A stretch of 64,000 bases of DNA from Sphingobium naphthae (GCF_020782235.1 NZ_JAJGNO010000005.1:290194-354193), one strand, 5' to 3'. Counted from the first letter of the stretch, positions 35,717 through 45,559 are shown. Program-made: numbers and translations. Notes: generated from the sequence alone by a model not told the origin.

Positions 35717-37930
35717 TCATTTCCGGTCCCCGCTCGCGGGAATGTCGACCGGACGCACCACGCCGCTCGATTCACGAACGGTGGGCTCGATCACTTCGGG
35801 CTGGGCGCCCGCCTGCGGCTGGACCATCACGTCGCCGGGCTGGGGCGGCGCGATCGGCGGCGCTGCACCCATATAGTCGCGCACCAGCTCGTCGATGGTC
35901 GGCTCCGCCTCGGGATCGCGCTGCAACTGCATGCCGCGGATATAGCCGTAGCGCTGCTGCGTCAGCTTCTGCGCATCCTCCTTCGACCGCAGGATCGTCG
36001 GCCGGATGAAGACCATGAGGTTTGTCTTGGTCCGGCTGCGGCTGCGCGACTTGAACAGTTCGCCCAGGCCCGGAATGTCCGATAGCAGCGGGATGCGCTC
36101 GATCGTCTTGCGCTCATTATCGTCCAGCAGGCCGCCCAGCGCCAGGATTTCGCCGTCATCGACGGTGACGGTCGTCTCGATCTCGCGCTTGTTGATGATG
36201 AGGTCGCTATTGTCGTTGCTGACCGGACCGGCCACGCTCGACACTTCCTGGCGCAGGAACAGCTTGATCGCGCCGCCAGTGTTGATCTGGGGCTTCACTT
36301 CCAGCTTTATGCCGACATCCTGCCGCTGGACCGTGCGGAACTGGTTGTCGAAATTCTGGCTGAGCGCCTCGCCGGTGGTGACGGGCACTTGCTGGCCGAC
36401 CAGGATTGACGCCTTCTGGTTGTCCAGCGTCATCACCGACGGCGTGGACAGCAGGTTGCTTTCCGTGTCGGATTTCACCGCATTGATGATCGCGCCGAAA
36501 ATGCCATTGCTGCCGATGCTGCCGCCCAGCCCCGCAATCGCGCCCGTCGCACTCTGCAGGCTGTTGTAGGCCGCCTGTTGCAAGGTGCTGGCAAGATCGC
36601 TGTTGGTCTGCGTTTCGGTGGTGGTGATCGAACCGTCGGCCGCGACCACGGTGGTGGTGGTGGTGCCCAGGCGATCGGCAGCATAGGCGCCGGCCAGCGT
36701 CAGCAGATTGGGCGAGGCGTTGCTGTAGTTGGTGGCGGCAAAGCCGGTCTTGGTGCTGCCGATCAGGAACTGGACGCCCAGCTTCTTGGCGGCGGCGTCG
36801 CTGATCTCCACGATGATCGCTTCCACCAGCACCTGTTCGCGGCGCGTGTCGATCTGGCGAATGGTTTCGCCCAGCATCCGCTGCACGTCGCTGTTGGCCG
36901 CCACGATGATGGCGTTCGCGCCCTCATATCGCGTCACAATCGCCGGGCCGCGCGTGTTGATCCCGCCGCTGGACGAGGAAGAGGCGGATGCCGCCGCGAC
37001 CGGCGCCGCCGCCTGCGAAGCGGGCGCGCCGCCCTGCCCGCCGCCCGATGCCGGCGTGGAGGATGTCACCGGCTCGCTGGTCGACTGGCCGACCAGTTGC
37101 TGCAGCACCGGCAGCAGCTTTTCGGCGTCGGCATGCTCCAGCCAGTAGACGCGGATTTCGGTGCCGCTCGCCGCCTGCCGATCCAGTTCGCGCGCCATGT
37201 TGGCGAGGCGCGCAACGGTGCCGGCATCGCCGCGGATCGCGACCGAATTGCTGCTGTCGATCGGCACCACCGTCGCAGAGGCCGGCGCGGCGTTCTCGCC
37301 CCCGCCGCCGTTCGTGACCAGCGCCTGGAGCGAGGTCGCGATTTCGCGGGCGCCGGCATTTTTGAGCGCCACCATCTGCGTCGCCGCGGTATCGCGGTCG
37401 ATGCGCGCGATCACCTGGCGGATGCGCGAGACGTTGTCGGCATAATCGGCGACCACCACGCTGTTGCCGGCGCGATTGGCGGTGACCGACCCTTCCTTGC
37501 TGATCAGCGGCCGCAGCGTTTCCAGCGCGCTCGCCGCGTCGATCGACCGCAGCCGGAACACTTCGGTCACGAAGCTGTTGCGATTGGCTGCCCGGCCCAC
37601 GCCGCTCGGCTGGCCCGCCGCGCCATCGACAGGCTGGATGCGATAGGCGCCGCCCGGCGCCGGCACGGCGACCAGGCCGTTGGCGCGCAGCGTCGACAGG
37701 AAAATCTCGAAATATTCCGATCGGCTGAGCGGCCGGTCGGTCACGACCGACACCTTGCCCTGCACCTTGTTGTCGATGATGAAGGTGCGGCCTGTCACCC
37801 GCGCCGCATCCTGGATGAAGGCGCGGATGTCGGCGTCGCGCACGTTGAGCGTCTGCTGCGCCCGGACCGATGCGATCGGGGTCGCCAGCGCGAGGGCCAT
37901 GGCGGCGGAAAGGAGCAATTTGCGGGTCAT
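35717..37930 (-). CDS. gspD: Type II secretion secretin GspD
   Basis: 737 residues with a signal peptide (ending SVRAQ). The N0 domain (LNVRDADIRAFIQDAARVTGRTFI) is followed by N1-N3 domains and the secretin domain with VPVTTGEALSQNF, VGIKLEVKPQI and IPLLSDIPGLGELFKSR. It forms the outer-membrane channel. A Ser/Ala/Gly-rich insert (about 270-310) lies in N3. No clear S-domain or pilotin gene is seen. Its ATG overlaps the gspC stop by 4 bases; a 140-base gap separates it from gspE. Confidence 0.95.
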   Translation of the reverse strand: MTRKLLLSAAMALALATPIASVRAQQTLNVRDADIRAFIQDAARVTGRTFIIDNKVQGKVSVVTDRPLSRSEYFEIFLSTLRANGLVAVPAPGGAYRIQPVDGAAGQPSGVGRAANRNSFVTEVFRLRSIDAASALETLRPLISKEGSVTANRAGNSVVVADYADNVSRIRQVIARIDRDTAATQMVALKNAGAREIATSLQALVTNGGGGENAAPASATVVPIDSSNSVAIRGDAGTVARLANMARELDRQAASGTEIRVYWLEHADAEKLLPVLQQLVGQSTSEPVTSSTPASGGGQGGAPASQAAAPVAAASASSSSSGGINTRGPAIVTRYEGANAIIVAANSDVQRMLGETIRQIDTRREQVLVEAIIVEISDAAAKKLGVQFLIGSTKTGFAATNYSNASPNLLTLAGAYAADRLGTTTTTVVAADGSITTTETQTNSDLASTLQQAAYNSLQSATGAIAGLGGSIGSNGIFGAIINAVKSDTESNLLSTPSVMTLDNQKASILVGQQVPVTTGEALSQNFDNQFRTVQRQDVGIKLEVKPQINTGGAIKLFLRQEVSSVAGPVSNDNSDLIINKREIETTVTVDDGEILALGGLLDDNERKTIERIPLLSDIPGLGELFKSRSRSRTKTNLMVFIRPTILRSKEDAQKLTQQRYGYIRGMQLQRDPEAEPTIDELVRDYMGAAPPIAPPQPGDVMVQPQAGAQPEVIEPTVRESSGVVRPVDIPASGDRK

Positions 37931-38775
37931 TGGCCTTGCACTATGAGGTTGACCGACGCGACGGCGGCGCCGCGTTCGACGGTCAGGGAAAGGCGCGCAC
38001 CGGGCGCGATCTGGTTCTGGAGGCTTTGCAGGTCACCGACCGGCTGGCCGTTGACCTGAGTCACGATGTCGCCGGGGCGAAAGCCGGCCGTGGCGAAGCC
38101 GGGGCCCTTGGCCGCGACGACCAGGCCCGTGACACGGCCGTCCTGCAACCGGGGCGCAAAGCCGATGTCGCGCTTCAGCATCTCGGCGGTAACGCCGCCG
38201 CCCCCCGGCGGGGCCGGCGGCGGCGGCGCGGCGCTGTTCCATCCATCGCCGCCGGCGGGCACGGGCTCCGCGTCCGACGCGGGCGTGGACTGGTCGAGGA
38301 AGGCTTGTTCCTCCACCCCGCCACGGTCGATCATCACATGGTCGAAGGCGACGGCCTTCAGCACCACGCCCGGCAATATCTCGTCGCCCACCGCATAGCT
38401 GTTCTGGACGCCGTCGGGCGTGGCGATGATCGCCGATCCCAGCCCCGATCCTTCGTTCAGGCGGATGCCATAGACGGTCAGCGCCAGCGACGTGACCACG
38501 CCGCCGGTCTTCTGCGGCGCGTCGGCGCGAAAGAAGGGATCGAAGCTGGCAAACAGGGCCTGGCGCGCGCTCGGCGAGAGGATCTGCGCCTGGCGGCCTT
38601 CCCAGGGTCCGAAACTGCCCACCGGCGTAACGACCGCCCAGACGAGCCGGACCAGCAGCAGCGCCAGCAGGACCAGCAAGCCCTTTTCCAGCAGGCCGAG
38701 CCAGTTCAATCCCCGCATGGGCGTGCGCTGCCCGCGCCGCCACCGGTCTACCCTGTCGCCAAATGGCACTCGCAT
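37927..38775 (-). CDS. gspC: Type II secretion protein GspC
   Basis: About 282 residues. One transmembrane helix (LEKGLLVLLALLLVRLVWAV), a homology region (LTVYGIRLNEGSGLGSAIIATPDGVQNSYAVGDEI), a Pro/Gly-rich linker and a C-terminal PDZ-like domain (FRPGDIVTQVNGQPVGDLQSL). It links the inner platform to the secretin. The start is uncertain between GTG 38787, ATG 38775 and ATG 38718. It is the first gene of the operon, and the upstream region carries PhoB-like half-sites. Confidence 0.9.
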   Translation of the reverse strand: MRVPFGDRVDRWRRGQRTPMRGLNWLGLLEKGLLVLLALLLVRLVWAVVTPVGSFGPWEGRQAQILSPSARQALFASFDPFFRADAPQKTGGVVTSLALTVYGIRLNEGSGLGSAIIATPDGVQNSYAVGDEILPGVVLKAVAFDHVMIDRGGVEEQAFLDQSTPASDAEPVPAGGDGWNSAAPPPPAPPGGGGVTAEMLKRDIGFAPRLQDGRVTGLVVAAKGPGFATAGFRPGDIVTQVNGQPVGDLQSLQNQIAPGARLSLTVERGAAVASVNLIVQGQ

Positions 38776-38833
38776 GATGCTGAACACGCCCCCGAAACTC
38801 GCCAGCCTGCTAAGGTCCGGTTCTTACCCGCAG

Positions 38834-38861
38834 ATGACGTTTATATTTCGGTAATATGACA
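38834..38861 (-). promoter_or_regulatory. Possible PhoB box upstream of the gsp operon
   Basis: Reading toward gspC, TGTCAT (38856-38861) and CGTCAT (38834-38839) are exactly 22 bases apart, two 11-base PhoB periods, with a weak third half-site (CGAAAT) between. The site lies about 60 bases upstream of the likely gspC start in the orientation expected of Pho boxes. It is short and degenerate in the centre, so only moderately supported. Confidence 0.45.
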
Positions 38862-38937
38862 TACTTGCAAGCGCGGCTTTTCTTCGGCTGAAAGGGCGCG
38901 ACTGCGACGTCTAAGCCGCATCATGATGCGAGGACCC

Positions 38938-39597
38938 ATGACCGTTCAGACCGCCGCCCCCTCCGCGCCCGCCGGGCTCGACGCTGATCCCGCTTGGATC
39001 GCCGCCCACCCCCGCGTGCAGCGCGTGCCGAGCAAGGATCTGACCCTCTTCATTCGCCGCGATTTCCTCTCGGCCGAGGAATGCGTAGAGCTGATCGACC
39101 GGATCGACGCCAAGCGCCGGCCCTCTACCATCGCCGATGACAATGGCGACGGCTATTTCCGAACCAGCGAGACATGCGATCTCGACCATGCCGACCCCTT
39201 CGTCGCGGCGATCAATGCGCGACTCGACGCCTTTGCCGGCATCGCGACCGCCCATGGCGAACCGATCCAGGGCCAGCGCTATTCTGTGGGTCAGGAGTTC
39301 AAGGCGCACACCGACTATTTCGATCCCAAGGGCGCAGACTTCGCGCGCTATTGCGCAGTGGCGGGCAATCGCACCTGGACGCTGATGGTTTATCTGGACC
39401 AGCCGGCCGCAGGCGGGGCTACGCGCTTCACCAAGATCGGCAAGACGGTGCAGCCCGAAACCGGAAAGCTTCTCGCCTGGAACAATCGCCTGTCACCGGG
39501 CCAGCCCAACCCCGCCAGCATCCATCATGGCATGAAGGTGCGCAGCGGCGTCAAGCATGTCATCACCAAATGGTATCGCGAACGTCCCTGGGGCTGA
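38938..39597 (+). CDS. 2OG-Fe(II) dioxygenase, prolyl-4-hydroxylase-like
   Basis: 219 residues from the ATG at 38938 (GAGGA spaced about 6 bases upstream). P4Hc-type double-stranded beta-helix: the HxD iron ligands are in FKAHTDYFD, the distal His in HHGMKVRSGVKHVITKWYRER, and the Lys/Arg of the C-terminal part bind 2-oxoglutarate. SETCDL and QRYSVGQEF are typical of the bacterial family. The substrate is unknown; bacterial members hydroxylate proline in proteins such as EF-Tu or secreted proteins. Divergent from gspC and convergent with the CYTH/CHAD gene, 3 bases apart. Confidence 0.9.
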   Translation: MTVQTAAPSAPAGLDADPAWIAAHPRVQRVPSKDLTLFIRRDFLSAEECVELIDRIDAKRRPSTIADDNGDGYFRTSETCDLDHADPFVAAINARLDAFAGIATAHGEPIQGQRYSVGQEFKAHTDYFDPKGADFARYCAVAGNRTWTLMVYLDQPAAGGATRFTKIGKTVQPETGKLLAWNNRLSPGQPNPASIHHGMKVRSGVKHVITKWYRERPWG

Positions 39598-39600
39598 CCC

Positions 39601-41028
39601 TCACCGCCAGAAACGCGGTGCCTGCGCCAGAGCGTCATGCGCCTTTTCCGCCTTGCGGAGCAGCTGCTTCTCGGATTTGAGGCCCAGCGGCGTGTCTTCG
39701 GCCAGATGATAGCGTGCGAACAGCGACGGCGCAGTGGCGAGGTCGTTGAGGTCGCCGAGCTTGTCCTGCAATTTTTCCAGCGCGCCGACATAGGCGCCAT
39801 GGGCCTTGCGCGGCTTTTTCGCGCCGTAAAGACCGGCAAAGAATTCAGAGCCATAGCGCAGCTTCTTCGCATCCTTGCGAACCTTGTGCCGCGTGTCCGG
39901 CGGCAGCTGCGCCAGATCATCGCCGCCCTTGGCGACACGCTTGTGCAGCTTTTGCAGGCGACCGGCCGCAAAGTCCGCGGCCGGCTCGTCCGCAGCGCCG
40001 CCGCACCCCGCGCCCAGCGCCAGCCATTCGGCGATGTCGAGCAGCAGACCGCGAACCCGCGCCGACTCCAGCCATTCGCGCACGCGCGCATGGCTTTGCG
40101 CCCGCGCCTGCCCGACCGCCGCCTGCGCATCATCCGCCAGCCGCCCGTGGAGCACGTCCAAATCACGCGCTTCGCCCAGCATCCCCGCCAGCCAGCGCAA
40201 CTCCTGCTGGAACCGCGCCACATCCGCCTCCAGCAGCACGGGCTTGAACAGGGTGAGCGCGCTGCGCAGCCGGCGGACCGCCACGCGCGCCTGATGCAGG
40301 GCGCGCTCCTCATAGTGAACCAGCAGCAGCGCCTCGTTCCGGCGATAATGGCGCAGGCATGCGCCCGCGATCGTCAGAAATGCCGCGCGGATCGACATAG
40401 CGGGGTCGAGCGCCACCGGCTCGGCCTTCACCGCTTCCGCCATTTCTCCGCGCAGCAGATAGCCGCGCTCCGCCTTGCTGAGGACCGCCGGGCGCACCGG
40501 CACTTCGCCATCGATGCGGCGAGCGATCGCGAACAGGGCGGCGGGCGCGCCGGCGACCAGTTCCAGTTCGACTTCGCACAGGGCCGCCTCACGCGCGCCG
40601 GCCCGCACAGCGCCGCGGTCCAGCGCTACCTCAACCTGCGCCTCGCCTTCGCGGATCAGCCAGCGAGTGCGCTCGACATCGGTTTCGAACAATGGCTCGA
40701 TCTGGTCGACCGCGTCTCCCAGCGCCTCCTGCACCGGCGTCTGCGCGTCCAGCACCGGCATGTGCGATCGCACGGGCCGCTCCCACTCCTGGCGCGCGAA
40801 CAGGCCCCCAGCGGCGGAGCCGTCGCCCTTGACGGTCTGCACCTTGCGCCGCCCGGACTGGCGGATGCGCAGGCTCAGACCCTTGCGCGCCAGCTGCGCG
40901 TCGGGCGTGTCGAAATAGGTGGCGCGCAGGTGCGCGACATCCTCGCGCTCGGGCAGCCCTTCCCATTGCGCCAGGCGACTGGCCGCATCCTCCGACAGGT
41001 CGAGCTTCAGTTCGATCTCGCGTCCCAT
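39601..41028 (-). CDS. CYTH and CHAD domain protein
   Basis: 475 residues from the ATG at 41028 (GGAGG upstream). The N-terminal CYTH domain starts with the EIELKLDL signature (ExExK) and has paired Arg/Lys for triphosphate binding; CYTH members include triphosphatases and adenylate cyclases. The C-terminal CHAD domain (about 220-470) is helical and rich in conserved His/Arg (VHYEERALHQARVAVRRLRSAL), which bind polyphosphate. A polyphosphate-associated triphosphatase is the likely role, interesting next to a locus with Pho-like boxes. Confidence 0.92.
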   Translation of the reverse strand: MGREIELKLDLSEDAASRLAQWEGLPEREDVAHLRATYFDTPDAQLARKGLSLRIRQSGRRKVQTVKGDGSAAGGLFARQEWERPVRSHMPVLDAQTPVQEALGDAVDQIEPLFETDVERTRWLIREGEAQVEVALDRGAVRAGAREAALCEVELELVAGAPAALFAIARRIDGEVPVRPAVLSKAERGYLLRGEMAEAVKAEPVALDPAMSIRAAFLTIAGACLRHYRRNEALLLVHYEERALHQARVAVRRLRSALTLFKPVLLEADVARFQQELRWLAGMLGEARDLDVLHGRLADDAQAAVGQARAQSHARVREWLESARVRGLLLDIAEWLALGAGCGGAADEPAADFAAGRLQKLHKRVAKGGDDLAQLPPDTRHKVRKDAKKLRYGSEFFAGLYGAKKPRKAHGAYVGALEKLQDKLGDLNDLATAPSLFARYHLAEDTPLGLKSEKQLLRKAEKAHDALAQAPRFWR

Positions 41029-41174
41029 ACACCCTCCATCCTGCTGCGGGCGAAGCCGATCATAGCAGGACGCGCGGGGGCGACACATCGTTCCAGAATC
41101 GGAACGGCCGGCCCGTCACAGGACAGGCCGGCCGCACGATCGAGAGCGTCCCGAAAGACGCCGAGATTGTCAGA

Positions 41175-43868
41175 TCAGAAGGCTACGGTCAGCGACGCCG
41201 CAATGGTCGTGCCGATCTTGTAGCGGTTATAATAGACCTTGTTGCCGTCCGCTTCCTGGAATTCCTGATATTTGCGGCCGGTGATGTTGCGGGCTTCGAA
41301 CTTGAACTCGCTGTTGATGCCGCCCGGCAGGGTGACACCCTGGCGTGCGACGAAGTCCAGCGTCAGGCCCGGCTTTTCCTTGATGTCCGGCTGCAGGTTC
41401 GGACCGCGGCTGGTGACGCGGGGGCTGGCATAGGTCAGCAGCAGCGTCTGCTGCGACAGCTTGTCCGTGTCCTCCAGGCCGATCTGGAAATTGACCAGAT
41501 GGTCCGACTGGCCGGTCAGCGGCGCGCCATCCATGAAATAGTCGGACGCGGCCGGCAGGTCGCCGGTCGTGTAGGTGTAGGGGATGGTCGTGTCGCCATC
41601 GCTCACCTTCAGTTCCGACTGGGTGTAGGTGTAGTTGCCGATCAGCACCACGCGGCGGGTCTGGAAGAAGTTCGAATCCATCCCGTCGAGCGGGATATAT
41701 TTCTGCGCTTCGACTTCAAAGCCGTACAGCGTCGCTTCCGGAGCGTTGGCGAAGCTGGTCGTCACCGCATAAGTGTCGGTGATGGTGGTGTAGGTTTCGA
41801 TCGGATTGTCGATCTTCTTGTAGAAAGCCGACGCGGTCAGCCGCTCGTCCCGACCCATATACCATTCCGCCCGGATGTCCGCATTCCACAGCTCGCTGTC
41901 CTGCAGGAACGGGTTGCCGCGATAGAAGCGGTTGGACTCGGTGTCGATGAAGGGCTGGGCGATCAGTTCGCGGAACTGCGGACGGGCGATCGTCTTGGAC
42001 CCCGACGCACGGAACTGCAGGCCGCCGCCGGCGTCGTAGGTCAGCGTGACGGCGGGCAGCCAATAATCGTTCTTGATCTGGTTGAACGGCGTCTCGCCCG
42101 TCGAATAGACGTCCACGCCGGTCACCGACTGACGACCGCTTTCGTAGCGGACGCCTGCGTCGATGCTGAGGCCCGGGAACAGTTCGGCCTTCACCTGGCC
42201 ATAGCCGGCATGAACGCGCAGCGCCGCGTCATAGACCGGATAATTGCCCGAGAAGTCCAGCAGACCCAGATCATAAAGCTGGATGGTGGCATCCGACAGC
42301 AGATAGTCGGGGCGCAGCTGCTGCACGGCGATCGGCAGGTTGGTCGCGTCGAAATGCAGTTCGTAGCGCGACGAGGTGCGCTTCGTGTCGGTGTAAGCAT
42401 AGCCGGCCGTCACGGTGAAGCTGGGCGCGATTTTGTAGCTCAGGTCCGCGCCGCCCGACCACAGGTCTTCATTCAGGTCGCTGAAGGTCACCGAAGCGTC
42501 GCCGCGCTGGCGGTTGAGCGCATTGATGAAGCGGTCGCCGACCGGATCGATGGCGAGATCGCGGTTGGAGCGGACATAGACGAATTCGCGCTCATAAGGC
42601 GCTTCGCGCTGCGAATTGGCGTAGCCGCCGCGCACGTCCAGGCTGAGCGCGTCGTCGAACTTGAACTCGCCGACGAACTGCGTGTCGATCAGCTGACGCT
42701 CATACCAGGCGGTCTGCTGCGTCATGTAATCGGCGCCCTGGATCAGGCCGTCATTCTGGCCGACGGCCAGGGAGCCGCGCTTGAGCGTGTCGCGAATATA
42801 GAGGTTGGTCCAGCGCAGTTTCTGCTCGCCCCATTCCAGGCCGAGGCCGAGCAGGCCGTTCACCGTCACCTGATTGTCGGTGATGACCTGATTATAGCTC
42901 TTGCCCGCGCCTTCCGACACGGTGAGCGAAGCCTGCTGCAGGTTCTCGCGGGTGCGCCACTTGTTGCTGTAGCCGGCGGTGGCGATGATGCCCAGCCGGC
43001 CATCGCTGCCGATGTCGAACGCCGTGCCGCCATTGAGCGAGCCCGAGAAGTTGAACGGCAGGCTGTTGGTGCGCTGCAGCACCGACGTCTTGCTGTTCAG
43101 GAACTGCATCATGATCGCCTGCTGATCCGAGCGATCGATATTGGCGAAAGGCACGCCCGAACCGAACGCGTCCTTCAGCAGCGGCGGAACGTCCCGCGAC
43201 CCGTCATCGAAGCCGGTCCAGTCGGACTTGCTGCCATAATAGGTGTAGCCCAGCTGACCCGAGGTTTCGGTGTTCGCCGAGCTGCCGACGCCGATTTCCA
43301 GATAGGATTCGGTCGGAATGGCCTTGGTGGTGAGGTTGATCACGCCGCCGCCGAATTCGCCGGGGAAGTTGGCCGAAAAGCTCTTCTGCACCAGCGTCGA
43401 GGCGATGACGCTGGTCGGGAAGATGTCGAGGGGAACCACGCGCTTGAGTGGTTCGGGGCTGGGCAGCGGCGAACCGTTGAGCAGCGCCAGCGAATAGCGA
43501 TCGCCAAGGCCGCGAACATAGACATAGCCGCCCGACACGACCGACAGGCCGGTGACGCGCTGCAGCGACCCGGCGATGTCGCCTTCGCCCGTGCGCTTGA
43601 TGTCAGCCGCCGACAGGACGTTCACGACCTGCGGTGCGGACTGCGAGATGTTGCTGGTGCGGCGGCCGGTGACGACGATGTCGGAACCGGGGATGGAAAC
43701 ATCGACATCGCCCGACTGAGCGGCGGCTTCGTCGGCGGCGCTGGGCGTCGTCGACAGGCCGGCATCGCCCGCAGGCGCGGAACTGGTGTCGGTCTGCGCC
43801 ATCGCCACGGGAGCGACCAGCGCGGTGGAAATCAGGAGCAGGCGCGCCAAGGTCAGCGGCTTCGACAT
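41175..43868 (-). CDS. TonB-dependent outer-membrane receptor
   Basis: 897 residues from the ATG at 43868. Signal peptide about 1-25 (ending PVAMAQ), a Ser/Ala/Asp-rich linker, a plug domain beginning DIVVTGRRTSNISQSAPQVVNVLSAADIKRTGEGDIAGSL (in two segments) with VRGLGDRYS, then a 22-strand barrel ending AASLTVAF. SFSANFPGEFGGGVINLTTK is the usual plug end. The substrate is unknown. It lies about 90 bases downstream of the beta-helix lipoprotein on the same strand, so the two are probably coexpressed and may act on the same ligand. Confidence 0.93.
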   Translation of the reverse strand: MSKPLTLARLLLISTALVAPVAMAQTDTSSAPAGDAGLSTTPSAADEAAAQSGDVDVSIPGSDIVVTGRRTSNISQSAPQVVNVLSAADIKRTGEGDIAGSLQRVTGLSVVSGGYVYVRGLGDRYSLALLNGSPLPSPEPLKRVVPLDIFPTSVIASTLVQKSFSANFPGEFGGGVINLTTKAIPTESYLEIGVGSSANTETSGQLGYTYYGSKSDWTGFDDGSRDVPPLLKDAFGSGVPFANIDRSDQQAIMMQFLNSKTSVLQRTNSLPFNFSGSLNGGTAFDIGSDGRLGIIATAGYSNKWRTRENLQQASLTVSEGAGKSYNQVITDNQVTVNGLLGLGLEWGEQKLRWTNLYIRDTLKRGSLAVGQNDGLIQGADYMTQQTAWYERQLIDTQFVGEFKFDDALSLDVRGGYANSQREAPYEREFVYVRSNRDLAIDPVGDRFINALNRQRGDASVTFSDLNEDLWSGGADLSYKIAPSFTVTAGYAYTDTKRTSSRYELHFDATNLPIAVQQLRPDYLLSDATIQLYDLGLLDFSGNYPVYDAALRVHAGYGQVKAELFPGLSIDAGVRYESGRQSVTGVDVYSTGETPFNQIKNDYWLPAVTLTYDAGGGLQFRASGSKTIARPQFRELIAQPFIDTESNRFYRGNPFLQDSELWNADIRAEWYMGRDERLTASAFYKKIDNPIETYTTITDTYAVTTSFANAPEATLYGFEVEAQKYIPLDGMDSNFFQTRRVVLIGNYTYTQSELKVSDGDTTIPYTYTTGDLPAASDYFMDGAPLTGQSDHLVNFQIGLEDTDKLSQQTLLLTYASPRVTSRGPNLQPDIKEKPGLTLDFVARQGVTLPGGINSEFKFEARNITGRKYQEFQEADGNKVYYNRYKIGTTIAASLTVAF

Positions 43869-43957
43869 GCTAGGGGTCCCCCTTGGGATGATTCGGAGCA
43901 AGAAGGCGGGGAAGCGTCGGTAAACGCTCCCCCGCCCCTATTGAGGTCAGGTGCCGA

Positions 43958-45559
43958 TCAGGCGGTCGGGATGGCGGTGCAGTTGCCGCTCGAGTCGCCG
44001 AAGCTGGCGGTCACCGAGTTGCAGGTCCAGCCGGCATACCAGGTGTCGCTGCTGTCCTTCACCGCACCGATATAGTTGGTGGTGGTGAAGGCGCTGTCGA
44101 TCGTCTTGGGATCCGTCGCGGTCACGGCCGTTTCGGTCGCGCCGTTGACGAACAGGTTGGTCAGCGACGGCGTGTAGCTGATGGTGCTGTTCGGGCCGGC
44201 TTCGAAGATCGACTGGACGACCGAGACATCGACGCCGCCGGTGCCCTTGTACGGCGTGCTGTTGCACTGCATCACCACCGAGATGTAGCGCGGCTTGCCG
44301 GCATCCTCGAGGGCATCATCGGCATCGCGAACGGTCGCGGCGCTGTTGATGCGCAGGCAGCTCTGGTCGGGGCTGACGATGATGCCGTTGACCAGCGCCA
44401 GGTCGGCGCCGCCGCGCAGCAGCATGGATGCGCCGTCGTCACCGGTGTTCGAACGCTGGATGTGCGTGAAGTTGGCCACCTTCAGATACTGGCGCGGCAG
44501 CGCGTCTTCGCTGGCGTTGCTGTTGCTGGTCGAACCGTTCGAGTCGGTTTCGAGGAAGGTGTCGCCGATATTGTTGTCAGCGCGCTGGGCCGAGATGACG
44601 AATTGGGCCGTGCCGCGGAAGCCGACGTCGGTGTCGAGGTTATCGTCCTCGTTACCCGTGAACACCAGATACTTCATGTTGGCCGAGCCGCCGAAGGCTT
44701 CGATGCCGTCGTCCGAGCTGTTGTGGACCTGGATATGGTCGATCACGGTGCCGGTGCCGACGCCCGAGGGGGTCAGGCCCTGCAGTTCCTTGCCGTCGGC
44801 CAGGACGAAGCCCGAATAACGGATCTGGACATAGGACAGACGGCCCGAGCTGTCGGCGTCGTTGGCGCCGCCATACAGGGCGTTGCTGGTGCCTTCGGTG
44901 TCGCGTTCGCAAGCCGTAGTGCCCGGTGCGGCAGCCGGAGCCTGGCAGTCGGTGATGCGGCCGCGGCCGAGCAGCACGATGCCGCCCCACTGGCCCGACG
45001 ACTGGTCGGTCGCGGCGCCGGTGACGTTTTCGCGGCTGGTGAAGATGATCGGCGACGTGGCGCTGCCGACGGCGTTGATCTTGTTGCCGCGATTGACCGC
45101 CAGATAGGCGTTACCGGTGCTGGCGAAGACGACCACGCCCGGATCGATGTTCAGCGTCACGTCGGTGTTCGTGGTGGCGGCGCCCTGGTCGGTGCCGACA
45201 TCGACGCGGCCCGGCAGCGAGTAGATCACGCCCGCAACCTTCGCGATCGCGGTGGTCGAGGTGAAGCGCGCCGGGAAGCCGCAATTGCGCCAGGTGTTGG
45301 TGCCGTCGGTGATGGTGCCGAGGTCGCTGAGCTGGTTCGAGCCGGCGATCGACGGGCAGCTGTCAGCCGGCGTGACCGCGGTCGGGGTCGGGGTCGGCGT
45401 GGGGGTCGGAGTCGGCGTCGGCGTGGGGGTCGGCGTCGGCGTCGGGATGACGATGGTGCCTTCGCCCGGCGAAGCGATGTCGTCCGCGCCGCAGGCGCTC
45501 AGACCTACGCAGGCGCAGCTCGCCATCAGGATCGTGTGGATACGGTTAATCTTGGCCAT
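43958..45559 (-). CDS. Surface lipoprotein with Thr-Pro linker and probable beta-helix (ElpS-like candidate)
   Basis: 533 residues. A lipoprotein signal ends LSACG with the lipidated Cys at 23. A (TP)n linker spans about 38-60. The rest has the repeating Gly/Asn/Asp-rich pattern of a right-handed beta-helix (SGQWGGIVLLGRG, HIQVHNSSDDGIEAFGG, HIQRSNTGDDGASMLLRGG). The rigid linker suggests display outside the cell. Its pairing with a TonB receptor, proximity to T2SS and a PhoB-like promoter resemble the Caulobacter phosphate-starvation lipoprotein ElpS, which I recall being secreted by T2SS. Homology to ElpS is not established here. Confidence 0.7.
   Translation of the reverse strand: MAKINRIHTILMASCACVGLSACGADDIASPGEGTIVIPTPTPTPTPTPTPTPTPTPTPTAVTPADSCPSIAGSNQLSDLGTITDGTNTWRNCGFPARFTSTTAIAKVAGVIYSLPGRVDVGTDQGAATTNTDVTLNIDPGVVVFASTGNAYLAVNRGNKINAVGSATSPIIFTSRENVTGAATDQSSGQWGGIVLLGRGRITDCQAPAAAPGTTACERDTEGTSNALYGGANDADSSGRLSYVQIRYSGFVLADGKELQGLTPSGVGTGTVIDHIQVHNSSDDGIEAFGGSANMKYLVFTGNEDDNLDTDVGFRGTAQFVISAQRADNNIGDTFLETDSNGSTSNSNASEDALPRQYLKVANFTHIQRSNTGDDGASMLLRGGADLALVNGIIVSPDQSCLRINSAATVRDADDALEDAGKPRYISVVMQCNSTPYKGTGGVDVSVVQSIFEAGPNSTISYTPSLTNLFVNGATETAVTATDPKTIDSAFTTTNYIGAVKDSSDTWYAGWTCNSVTASFGDSSGNCTAIPTA
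45385..45450 (-). repeat. Thr-Pro coding hexanucleotide repeat
   Basis: Tandem, slightly varied hexamers of the type GGCGTC/GGGGTC (plus strand) encode the (TP)n linker of the lipoprotein. Slippage would change linker length in frame. Confidence 0.85.

Noticed and set aside
26714..38775. Type IV pilus locus
   Set aside because: The presence of GspC, GspK, GspL, GspM and GspN with GspD identifies a type II secretion system; no PilT, PilM or PilQ is present.
41499..44075. 858-codon plus-strand frame opposite the TonB receptor
   Set aside because: Mirror frame of a GC-rich gene; composition is Arg/Gly/Val with no motif.
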